From Opitutaceae bacterium (GTDB lineage: Bacteria; Verrucomicrobiota; Verrucomicrobiae; Opitutales; Opitutaceae): a stretch of 11,598 nt of DNA. Made by a program: the position numbers and the translations under genes. Below are positions 4,727-11,555 of this stretch, piece by piece. Below the pieces are notes generated by a model. That model ran no database searches. It saw only the letters and a list, made by a program, of their open reading frames with translations, and was not told the DNA's origin. The DNA lies in the NCBI GenBank assembly GCA_031266495.1, contig JAISAX010000310.1, positions 1 through 11,598 on the forward strand, given 5' to 3'. Numbering within the stretch: position 1 is the first letter of the stretch; every line of letters begins with the position of its first letter.

Positions 4727-7573
4727 TTATCTGGCCTGTTCTGTCCACTGGAGGACCGTATCGCGGGCGGTTGTCACCCGTTGGATTGTTGTCCGGAAAT
4801 CATCCGTATCCCGTCCCAGATAAATCAATTCCGGCGTGCGCCTGAGCGGGATGGAGACAATTCCCCGTTTGTCGCTTCTGATTTGTTTCGAACCTTTTTC
4901 AAAGGTGAAATGAACAACATAGCCGGTATCCGGAATCCCGTAAACCTCTATATGGTCCACACGCTCCTCTTTTCCGAAAATCCGGGACGCATAGTGTTTC
5001 TTGTTCCCCGGCGGTTCGGCCTGGCGGTCAAGCGTAGGCACATGCCACGCCGTGAAAACATCACCTCCCGGCACCGGGTGTTTTTTGATCTGCCAATCCG
5101 TCAGCGGATTGGCAAAGCCTCTTGCTTTGGCCTGCGAGAGGGCCTCGCCCAGAAGTTTTTTTGAAAGTGAACTCCTGGCGGTCAAATCGGGAGCTATATG
5201 CAGGATGCGATTTCCGTTGGACCGGGTGAATTCGGTCAACAACGGAGTTCCGTCAGCGGAAACAACCAGGTGCTTCGCGCCAGGAACGCCCGCCACATTC
5301 CACACCGTCATTGTTTCTTTCTGTCCATCAAATACAATCTCCCGGCTTGCAGCTTGTGGAACGGATGGCAGCAGGACCGTCCCTCTGGCGTTCTTCCCGT
5401 CCTTGATATGGTCTTCCCTGTAAGACCGGTGTTCATTCCACAATACAGGAGGATTTATTATTGTTTCCGGAGACGTATCCAGTCTATAGGGCGAGCCTCC
5501 GTGGGTAATCAGGGTTTTGTTTTTTCCTGATTCTATCCACGCCTTCGCCCGGCGCAATTCATCCTCCGTGCTGACCGTCGGACTCCAGACCAGGATATCC
5601 GTTTCGGGGTAGCTGCCGGCGTTCCATATATCACGCCCGACTTGCAGAAAATCGAAGTTCAAATCCGCCACGATGGCGGCGACATTGCGCGCCTGTGCCA
5701 GGGAATGGGTCGAGCCTGGCTGGTAATCGAGGATCGAACGGCTCGCAACCACGGTCAGCCGGGGAGGAGAATACGTCAGTGCGCTTTCCTCCTGGTGACG
5801 GAGCAGGAATGCCCTGGCTCCGGCAAACCAGTGTATAAAACGTCCCTTCTGCTCATTATTCAGACGGCCATATTCAGGCCACAGTTGTTCGACGTACTGC
5901 GTATTATAGTTCAACGGCAAGACTGTTGTCGCGGAACCGTAATAGTAAGCGAAGGCGACATCCCGGTCGTACCGGGAAGGGCCGTGGCCTCCGCCATTGA
6001 TTTCCCCGACCAGATCGATTTGCGGGCCTCCCTGTATTCGTCGCAGGTGGGGCAAGGTGTGGGCCAGCGCATTGAGGGCGCGTGGCGAACCAAAATATTC
6101 GATCCCCAATATATGCAAATGGCGAAGCCGGGACAGCAGGGACATGTCGGTGCCATTGTTGATATCCTCGGGATTGACGGAGATGGCCAGTTTCCCGCGC
6201 CCCTCCGCCATGCGGCCCAGCTTGTCCAGAAAAACCAGATAATGATAATGCCAGAGCGCATTGAACAACCTGAGGCGCTTGCCTGCCTCGGCGGTGGCGG
6301 TGGAAAATTCGTCTCCACACTGGAAATCGTCCCATGTCTTCCAGCCAAACTCCGGCGGGGCCAGCGGGATCGCTGTAAAATGTTTCCAGTAGTTTGCAAA
6401 CGTCCAGTTTTCATCCGGTGACACGAGCGCGATCGCGTGGGAGTCCTCCTGTTTCAGATATGCTTTCCATTGCCTGACCGCGTGTTCTCCATAGCCCCAT
6501 TTTCCTCCGAAATAGGGCCATACATAATCCATCAGCAGGCAAGACTCAAACCCTTGCCGGAACGCCGCCAGCATGTCCGCGCTCAAAAGTTCCAGAACTT
6601 CGGGGTGAGTAAAATCAGGCGCATTGTAGGCGGTAATGTCTTTCCAGCGCAGATCCCCTTTTCTCCAGACGGGGTTGTTGGGAGTAAACCCGTCATAGCG
6701 TGTGGCAAACAAGCCGTGGTTGTACATGGCGGGCCGTCCGATGGCCCCGGACACATGGGTTTCCAGCATTACAGGGATCCCGGCCTGATTGTAGCGTTTG
6801 ATTACATTGCCCGTGCCGGTAAAACGGGTGGCATTAAGGTCCACGCCAAACTGGTTCGGGAAATGTTTCTCCGCCCACGCAATCCAGGGGCCGATCCAGT
6901 CCTCGCGTGACAACAGGGATGTCCCTTCGGCAATGAACACGCGGGGCTGTCCGGTCCGCCATTCTGTTTTCCCAGGATAATTTCCAGGATGGTTTCCAGA
7001 ATAACCGGATATATGGTTATTGGTAAAAAAATGATCCGAAAAAAGAATTCGCCCGTTTCCGTTCACATCAATGACCCGGCATTCCGCCAATGTTACGTCC
7101 GTCTGCGGCAGGCCGCTCCTGATTTCCCATCCAACGAACCTTATATCAATGGCTCCCCTGGCCTCCAGGCTCGATTCGTTTATGCCGAAATCGGCCATGG
7201 ACCAGACATTGCCTCCCTCCTGAGCGGAACTTTTCGCCACGTATTTCCTGCCGTTCTGATTGACTAGAAAAGGGTGGATTATTGTTCCTCCCATACCCGC
7301 ATCCTTACCCGCGCCCGCCCTCCCCCCCCCGCTCCATGTTGCGGTGATCTTCATTACCGGTCCGAACAACCGGAGATCATCACGGAACGAATAATCCCCC
7401 TGCGAGGAAATCCGGAGCGCAAGGCCGTTCTCGCCAACGCGCTTCAGCATAAACGTGTCCGTCCCCCATTCGGGTTGATGATAATAACGGTACTCCTGCT
7501 CCGCAGCGCAAAGGGACAGGGTCATCACTACAGAAAACCACCAGGCACAGCAGCGGCCAGCTTCCGGGATCAT
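4727..7573 (-). CDS. Large secreted GH42-like (beta-galactosidase-type) putative glycoside hydrolase
   Basis: A 948-residue exported protein. Residues 1-24 form a signal peptide ending LCAA before EQEY. Residues about 38-185 look like a beta-rich ligand-binding or jelly-roll region. Residues about 210-590 read as a TIM barrel with many aromatic and acidic patches: LLMDYVWPYFGG (346-357), FQCGDEF (417-423), ISVNPED (464-470), LVGEINGGGHG (521-531), FAYYYGS (541-547). Residues about 600-700 resemble the Rossmann-like trimerisation domain of GH42 beta-galactosidases (ILDYQPG, 614-620; TDILVWSP, 658-665; TLITHGG, 687-693), with beta-rich domains to the end. I cannot name the catalytic acid/base and nucleophile; Glu422, Glu469 and Glu524 are candidates by position only. 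The ATG starts two bases after the upstream stop, with GGAAAG nearby as ribosome binding site. A C9 run at 7322-7330 codes for Ser-Gly-Gly-Gly near residues 81-84. Substrate unknown; activity is inference. Confidence 0.65.
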   Translation of the reverse strand: MIPEAGRCCAWWFSVVMTLSLCAAEQEYRYYHQPEWGTDTFMLKRVGENGLALRISSQGDYSFRDDLRLFGPVMKITATWSGGGRAGAGKDAGMGGTIIHPFLVNQNGRKYVAKSSAQEGGNVWSMADFGINESSLEARGAIDIRFVGWEIRSGLPQTDVTLAECRVIDVNGNGRILFSDHFFTNNHISGYSGNHPGNYPGKTEWRTGQPRVFIAEGTSLLSREDWIGPWIAWAEKHFPNQFGVDLNATRFTGTGNVIKRYNQAGIPVMLETHVSGAIGRPAMYNHGLFATRYDGFTPNNPVWRKGDLRWKDITAYNAPDFTHPEVLELLSADMLAAFRQGFESCLLMDYVWPYFGGKWGYGEHAVRQWKAYLKQEDSHAIALVSPDENWTFANYWKHFTAIPLAPPEFGWKTWDDFQCGDEFSTATAEAGKRLRLFNALWHYHYLVFLDKLGRMAEGRGKLAISVNPEDINNGTDMSLLSRLRHLHILGIEYFGSPRALNALAHTLPHLRRIQGGPQIDLVGEINGGGHGPSRYDRDVAFAYYYGSATTVLPLNYNTQYVEQLWPEYGRLNNEQKGRFIHWFAGARAFLLRHQEESALTYSPPRLTVVASRSILDYQPGSTHSLAQARNVAAIVADLNFDFLQVGRDIWNAGSYPETDILVWSPTVSTEDELRRAKAWIESGKNKTLITHGGSPYRLDTSPETIINPPVLWNEHRSYREDHIKDGKNARGTVLLPSVPQAASREIVFDGQKETMTVWNVAGVPGAKHLVVSADGTPLLTEFTRSNGNRILHIAPDLTARSSLSKKLLGEALSQAKARGFANPLTDWQIKKHPVPGGDVFTAWHVPTLDRQAEPPGNKKHYASRIFGKEERVDHIEVYGIPDTGYVVHFTFEKGSKQIRSDKRGIVSIPLRRTPELIYLGRDTDDFRTTIQRVTTARDTVLQWTEQAR

Positions 7574-7575
7574 GA

Positions 7576-8220
7576 TTATATCTTTCCTTTTTGGGCGTTG
7601 ATTATAAAATCCCGGAACCAGGAGCCATCATTTCCCCACACATGGATTTGCGAGAACCGGGGGTTTTTGATCGACAGGGGAAGTGCGGCGGACCCCGCCT
7701 CTTTCCCGTCGATCGACAGCGTCAGCTCTCCCTGCGAAGCATTATAATCCAGCACAAACCGGTGAAGTTCTCCCAGGGACAAATTCATATCCTTTTGCCA
7801 AAGCCCCTTCCTCTCGTGTCGCTGTCCCCAGCGCCATTCTCCCTCATGCGAAATCAACCCGAAGCCGACGCGTCCGGAATCATACCAGACGATGATGCCT
7901 TTTTCCCCTTTTGCATCCACAAGAGCGACCTGCACCATGCGGGCAGGTGCGCCAAGGCTTGCCTGAAAGGCAAGCGTCGCCGACCCGGTGATTTCACGGG
8001 AAAGCGGCGCCTTTATAATACTGTTCCCGAGTCGCAGCGCAGGTTTATTGTCAGCAGGGTGCGGCGCAAAGACAATGGAGGGTGGCCCATCCAGTACCGT
8101 CCAGCGCGCGGCGTCTCCGGACCCGGACGCATTTTCCTCGAAAACCGGTTCACTCCGGGCAAACGGGGCGCAGAGCAGAAAAAGGGACAGCATGGCCCCA
8201 AAACGGGAGAGCATATTCAT
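7576..8220 (-). CDS. Small secreted beta-sandwich (LamG/ConA-like) hypothetical protein
   Basis: I do not recognise a named family. From the ATG at 8220 the product is 214 residues. It begins with a signal peptide (MNMLSRFGAMLSLFLLCAPFARS, cleavage likely before EPVFEE) and continues as alternating beta-strand segments. The C-terminal part, with FVLDYN, LTLSIDGKE and FRDFIIN, resembles the sugar-binding LamG/concanavalin-like jelly rolls often used as carbohydrate-binding modules. The upstream PEP-CTERM protein has a comparable run ending FRDIILS. An in-frame TTG at 8235 would add five residues; ATG is preferred, and another ATG lies at 8214. Neither has a good Shine-Dalgarno sequence. The gene sits 29 bases after the PEP-CTERM gene and 2 bases before the GH42-like gene, so it is cotranscribed and may bind the same glycan. 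There is no membrane anchor. Confidence 0.7.
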   Translation of the reverse strand: MNMLSRFGAMLSLFLLCAPFARSEPVFEENASGSGDAARWTVLDGPPSIVFAPHPADNKPALRLGNSIIKAPLSREITGSATLAFQASLGAPARMVQVALVDAKGEKGIIVWYDSGRVGFGLISHEGEWRWGQRHERKGLWQKDMNLSLGELHRFVLDYNASQGELTLSIDGKEAGSAALPLSIKNPRFSQIHVWGNDGSWFRDFIINAQKGKI

Positions 8221-8249
8221 AAACGGTCTGGTCAAGGTTTCTGGCTATT

Positions 8250-9086
8250 TTATTTCTTTCGATTCCGGAGAGAGAGCGTCGTCACCAGGATCATCAGAGT
8301 GCCAATCAGCGTCCCGAAACTTGTCGTTTCCGGGATGACTGTCCCTGACAATATGATATCCCTGAAATGGGCCGCCTGCCCTGATGCTGTCATTTTGGCC
8401 CCCAGGATAACGGTGTCGAATTTTTCCACCGGATCGCCAATAGTTGTCTCAAGAGTATAGAGCGCTGCGGATTCTCCGTTTTTGATGTTTTGGAAAGAAA
8501 GCGATGTTCCGGTAAAGGACAGGGCAAGGGTCTGCCGACTCTCGCTCCCAAGTGTGTCCGCGTTGAATGTTCCCTGCGTCAATTGTGTCCATGTTCCGGA
8601 CATTCCTCCGGAAATTTCGCTGAGCGTCACCGTGCCGCTTCGGGTAACCTCCACCATATATCCGGCGCCATTTTCATTCAGGAGACCGATGTAATAGGCA
8701 TCGTTTTCCCTGTCCGTCAGGCCGGAATTGAAAAAAGCGCCAACCGATATACTGAATGTATCCAGACTTTGGGTTTCATCGAGAACATCACCCGCCCAAA
8801 GGTTTCGTGCGCTGAAACCGGTCGTGACGCTCGATGTATAGAGGCTGCCGTTTTGCCACACCCAGGTGGTCGATGACTCAAGTCTGTAAAAATAATCGGC
8901 AACCGTCGGGCTGGCCGATGTCGATATAGTTTCCCAACTTGGATTCCTTGATGGGTCCCTGGCCAGATCGAATGTATAATTAAAATTGGTCGCCGCCGCG
9001 TTGGCAACGGAAACCAGACCGATGGAGGACAGGGCGGCGACCAGCAAGGTCATTGCGTTTTTGGTGTATTTTTTGGTTATTTTCAT
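8250..9086 (-). CDS. PEP-CTERM-like sorting-domain surface protein
   Basis: A 278-residue exported protein with an N-terminal signal peptide (basic MKITKKYTK, hydrophobic core, cleavage after VANA at 30) and a C-terminal tripartite anchor: IPET (251-254), a hydrophobic helix (about 258-272) and the basic tail RNRKK (274-278). This is the layout of PEP-CTERM proteins, which an exosortase processes and which occur in exopolysaccharide-making Gram-negative bacteria. The motif is PET, not PEP, so it is a variant. The middle (33-248) is Ser/Thr/Gly-rich and beta-structured, with YYIGLLNENGAGYMVEV and FRDIILS, suggesting a jelly-roll domain. It is the first gene of the four-gene minus-strand operon and would be the most strongly expressed. 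No exosortase is in the window. Function beyond surface sorting is unknown. Confidence 0.82.
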   Translation of the reverse strand: MKITKKYTKNAMTLLVAALSSIGLVSVANAAATNFNYTFDLARDPSRNPSWETISTSASPTVADYFYRLESSTTWVWQNGSLYTSSVTTGFSARNLWAGDVLDETQSLDTFSISVGAFFNSGLTDRENDAYYIGLLNENGAGYMVEVTRSGTVTLSEISGGMSGTWTQLTQGTFNADTLGSESRQTLALSFTGTSLSFQNIKNGESAALYTLETTIGDPVEKFDTVILGAKMTASGQAAHFRDIILSGTVIPETTSFGTLIGTLMILVTTLSLRNRKK

Positions 9087-9335
9087 ATTTGCGGATTGTC
9101 AGGGATTGGTTGGAAAGAAGTTTTGATAAAAACATGGCTCTCCGGATTTGTCCCGGTTTTACCGGGAATCGTCCGCCTGGCAGTCGGACGGCGATGGGGA
9201 GGCGTCTGGTGGAATCAGCGAAACCGCAAAAGGTTACCACGCGAAACCGACGGCCGTGCGTGGCATTGGCCAAGGCGCGAAACTACATAGGGTCAAGTCA
9301 CGGGCTGAATGGCAGAACGGGATTGGTCCCGCCAC
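9087..9335 (-). promoter_or_regulatory. Upstream region of the accessory operon with hairpin and direct repeats
   Basis: No gene is convincing here. Read from the operon start outward, TCCCGGT (9151-9157) and ACCGGGA (9161-9167) form a perfect 7-bp stem with a TTT loop, 65 bases before the PEP-CTERM ATG, so it may lie in the leader. Further upstream GCGAAACCG occurs twice (9218-9226 and 9241-9249), 23 bases apart start to start, or about two helical turns, as expected for a regulator's paired sites. I found no convincing -35/-10 pair by eye. Confidence 0.4.
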
Positions 9336-9494
9336 TTTCAATTACACCCTGAAGTTACGCGGATCGGACGTAGGGGCTTCGCTTGCGAAGCCCGCGAGGA
9401 CCTGACGCAACGGGAGATACGCCAATTCTGTCCGCCTGGCACGGGCGTCGCAAGCGACGCCCCTACGGTCGATCCGCATAACGTCAGTTACACC
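9336..9494. repeat. Dispersed palindromic intergenic repeat, copy 3 (long, compound)
   Basis: The left end TTTCAATTACACCCTGA (9336-9352) matches copy 1, and the segment running on to TTACGCGGA (9348-9364) matches copy 2. The right end is a diverged ATAACGTCAGTTACACC (9478-9494). At 159 bases it is about twice the other copies. It holds a long outer stem (9361-9377 with 9459-9475, two mismatches) and two similar perfect 9-bp hairpins with 2-base loops: GGGCTTCGC with GCGAAGCCC (9374-9393) and GGGCGTCGC with GCGACGCCC (9443-9462). It lies between the accessory operon and proC. Confidence 0.85.
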
Positions 9495-9502
9495 TTGAGG
9501 GA

Positions 9503-9516
9503 GGGGGGGGGGGGGG
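9503..9516. repeat. G14 homopolymer run
   Basis: Fourteen consecutive G, nine bases after repeat copy 3 and about 60 bases downstream of the proC stop. Such runs slip easily in replication and in sequencing, so the true length is uncertain. It is not inside a gene. Confidence 0.8.
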
Positions 9517-9574
9517 AAGGCCGGTTCCGGCGCGGCACGGCGCGCTGCGGACGCTCCGGCGGCAGGGCGGGAAA

Positions 9575-10387
9575 TCAGTTGCCGCGGCTGAGTTCACCGG
9601 AGCGCGCCTTGGCGGCGAGGACGGTCTCCTGGATGATGGCGCGGAAGTTGTGCGCGGCGAGGCGTTGCAGGCCGGCGAGCGTGGTGCCGTTGGGCGAGGT
9701 GACCTGGTTGCGGAGGGTTTCCGGATCGGCGCCGGTCTGCCGCATGAGTTTGCCGGAACCGAGAATCGTCTCGATGGCGAGCAGTTGCGCGGTGTCGCGG
9801 GGAAGTCCGGCGGCGACGCCGGCCTCGCGCAGGGCGGCGGCAAATTCGAAAACATAACCGGGGCCGCTGCCGCTGAGCGCGGTGACGGCGTCGAGTTGCG
9901 ATTCGGCAAGCTCGATCTGGCGTCCCATCGCGCCGAGCAGGTTTTGCGCGAGTGCGCGGTCGGCTTCGTCCAGCGGTTTTGTGGCCAGGGAACTCCAGCC
10001 GGTGATGCCCGCGCCAATGGCTCCGGGGGTGTTGGGCATGGCGCGGATGAGGTTGCGCGCATGCGGGAAAATGGCGGCGAGCGCGGAGAGCGGTTTGCCG
10101 GCGAGAATCGAGAGGACGAGTTTGCCGCGGGTCAGTTCCGCGAGCGCCGGCGGGAGGTCGGCGAGTTGCTGGGGTTTGATCGCGAGGACAACAACATCGG
10201 CTCCGGCAAGGAGGTTTTCGAATGTCGTGGCCGTCCGGATACCGGTGCGGGCGGAGAGTTTTTGCGCGGTGTCGTCCGCCGGACCGCCGATGCAGGCAAT
10301 GGCGGCGGGGGCGGCGATTTTGTTGGCGAGCAGGCCGGTGACGATGGCCGTGGCCATGTTGCCGGCGCCAATGAAGGAGATGTTCAT
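9575..10387 (-). CDS. proC: Pyrroline-5-carboxylate reductase
   Basis: ProC reduces 1-pyrroline-5-carboxylate to L-proline with NAD(P)H, the last step of proline synthesis, in the cytoplasm. The 270-residue length is typical. The N-terminal Rossmann fold carries GAGNMA (7-12) for dinucleotide binding, followed by AIKPQ (69-73), MPNTP (117-121), the substrate-site LSGSGPGYVF (171-180) and the family signature QVTSPNGTT (228-236), where most members have SPGGTT. The ATG at 10387 was chosen because MNISFIGAGN is the normal start. The reading frame stays open 36 codons upstream but runs through GGTTGGTGG and CACAGAG repeats. No good Shine-Dalgarno sequence precedes it. It follows folD in the same direction after 295 bases of repeat-rich DNA, so cotranscription is doubtful. 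Confidence 0.95.
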   Translation of the reverse strand: MNISFIGAGNMATAIVTGLLANKIAAPAAIACIGGPADDTAQKLSARTGIRTATTFENLLAGADVVVLAIKPQQLADLPPALAELTRGKLVLSILAGKPLSALAAIFPHARNLIRAMPNTPGAIGAGITGWSSLATKPLDEADRALAQNLLGAMGRQIELAESQLDAVTALSGSGPGYVFEFAAALREAGVAAGLPRDTAQLLAIETILGSGKLMRQTGADPETLRNQVTSPNGTTLAGLQRLAAHNFRAIIQETVLAAKARSGELSRGN

Positions 10388-10399
10388 GACGGATCGAGT

Positions 10400-10443
10400 G
10401 GTTGGTGGCTGAAGGTTGGTGGTTGGAGATCGAGGGTTGGTGG
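10400..10443. repeat. Three-unit GGTTGGTGG repeat upstream of proC
   Basis: GGTTGGTGG occurs exactly at 10400-10408, 10414-10422 and 10435-10443, with spacers containing CTGAA and AGATCGAG. On the coding strand it reads CCACCAACC and lies 13-56 bases before the proC ATG, where the leader or promoter should be. It is pyrimidine-rich in mRNA. Function unknown. Confidence 0.7.
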
Positions 10444-10456
10444 TCGAAAAACTGAT

Positions 10457-10667
10457 TTCGTCACAGAGGTCACAGAGCGCGGACACAGAGGGCACAGAGG
10501 TGCCTCTGGTAATTGTGGCAGGCAGGAGTTGCGGTGCGTTTTTGGGAAAGGATTTTTTTCTATTATCAAGAGTCCCGACAGACGGGAGAGGTTGGGGGGG
10601 GGGGGGGAGGGGGGGCTTGCATTCCTCCGTGTCCTCTGTGTCTGCGCTCTGTGTTCTCTGTGACGAA
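10457..10667. repeat. CACAGAG-type inverted-repeat element between folD and proC
   Basis: Two 44-base arms, 10457-10500 and 10624-10667, are reverse complements with five mismatches by my count. Each arm starts TTCGTCACAGAG at its outer end and is built of repeated CACAGAG words. The 123-base centre carries T-rich and G-rich stretches, including G14 (10594-10607), one A, then G7. Short interspersed CACAGAG repeats occur in several bacterial phyla, including Verrucomicrobia. In this form it resembles a non-autonomous MITE or a REP-type hairpin. A large hairpin here would separate folD and proC transcripts. No transposase is present. Confidence 0.8.
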
Positions 10668-10682
10668 GGGTTCGGAAATGCG

Positions 10683-11555
10683 TCAGGCGGGGGCTAGCTG
10701 ACGGGCCTTGAGGGTGTTTTTCATGAGCATGCACACGGTCATGGGGCCGACGCCGCCGGGGACGGGCGTGATCTTGCCGGCGAGCGGGGCAACGCCCGGG
10801 AAGTGGACGTCGCCGGTGAGGCGGTATCCGGTTTTTCGCGACGGGTCGGGCACGCGGTTGATGCCGACGTCGATGACTATGGCGCCGGGCTTGACCATGT
10901 CGGCAGTGACGAATTCGGCGCGGCCAATGGCGGCGATGAGCACGTCGGCCTGGCGGGTGATGGCGGGGAGATCGGTGGTGGCCGAGTGGCAGAACGTGAC
11001 GGTGGCGTTGGCGCCGGCTTTTTTCTGGAGGGCGAGCAGGCCGACGGGTTTGCCGACAATGAGCGAGCGTCCGAGGACGACGACGTGCTTGCCGCGCAGG
11101 TCGGCGCCGGATCGGGCGAGCAGTTCCATGATGCCGGCCGGGGTGCAGGCGACAAAACCGGTGGCGTCTTCCTGGGCGATCTTGCCGATGTTGATCGTAT
11201 GAAAACCGTCAACGTCCTTGCGGGGATCGAGGCGGCGGAAGATCGCGGCTTCGTCGAGGTGTCGGGGCAGCGGGGACTGGACGAGGATGCCGTCGATGGC
11301 GGGATCGGCGTTGAGGTCGTCGATGAGCTTTTCGAGTTCGGCCTGGGTGATGGTTTCAGGTGGAAGGAGGGTGCGGCCTTCGATGCCGATTTCGGCGGCG
11401 GTTTTTTCCTTTTTCCGCACGTAGGAAACCGAGGCGGGATCGTCGCCGACGCGGACAAGCGCGAGGCAGGGTTTGCGCCCGGGGAGCGCGGCAACCGCGG
11501 TTTTGAGTTCGGCTATGATGGCCGTGGCGATCTGGTTTCCGTCGATGAGTTCCAT
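10683..11555 (-). CDS. folD: Bifunctional methylenetetrahydrofolate dehydrogenase / methenyltetrahydrofolate cyclohydrolase
   Basis: FolD interconverts 5,10-methylene-, methenyl- and 10-formyl-tetrahydrofolate with NADP(H), supplying one-carbon units for purine, fMet-tRNA and related synthesis. The 290-residue protein is full length. Landmarks: Tyr45 and catalytic Lys49 in SYVRKKEK (44-51), [13 protein letters not shown] (88-100) with Gln93 (the usual VQLPLP has Leu where this has Ser), PRKDVDGFH (111-119) with the catalytic-site Asp, [10 protein letters not shown] (137-146), the NADP-binding [14 protein letters not shown] (158-171), VTFCHS (186-191), [12 protein letters not shown] (224-235) and [11 protein letters not shown] (263-273). 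The ATG at 11555 gives the standard MELIDG-type start. Upstream (11556-11598) is only an A7 run and GGCGG-rich DNA, with no clear ribosome binding site. Identity is certain. Confidence 0.97.
   Translation of the reverse strand: MELIDGNQIATAIIAELKTAVAALPGRKPCLALVRVGDDPASVSYVRKKEKTAAEIGIEGRTLLPPETITQAELEKLIDDLNADPAIDGILVQSPLPRHLDEAAIFRRLDPRKDVDGFHTINIGKIAQEDATGFVACTPAGIMELLARSGADLRGKHVVVLGRSLIVGKPVGLLALQKKAGANATVTFCHSATTDLPAITRQADVLIAAIGRAEFVTADMVKPGAIVIDVGINRVPDPSRKTGYRLTGDVHFPGVAPLAGKITPVPGGVGPMTVCMLMKNTLKARQLAPA

Noticed and set aside
5642..6421. Plus-strand open frame opposite the GH42-like gene
   Set aside because: No domain or ribosome binding site; lies wholly inside a gene with a good signal peptide and fold pattern.
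7322..7330. Frameshift at the C9 run in the GH42-like gene
   Set aside because: The frame stays open across the run and joins signal peptide to the rest of the protein without a break.
10388..10495. N-terminal extension of proC
   Set aside because: It is encoded by GGTTGGTGG and CACAGAG repeats; the Rossmann start MNISFIGAGN is at 10387.
9650..10663. Plus-strand open frame opposite proC
   Set aside because: Gly/Arg-rich shadow of proC continuing through repeats and the G14 run.
10457..10667. CRISPR array or tandem satellite from the CACAGAG words
   Set aside because: The words are not regularly spaced by unique spacers; the arms are inverted relative to each other and no cas gene is present.
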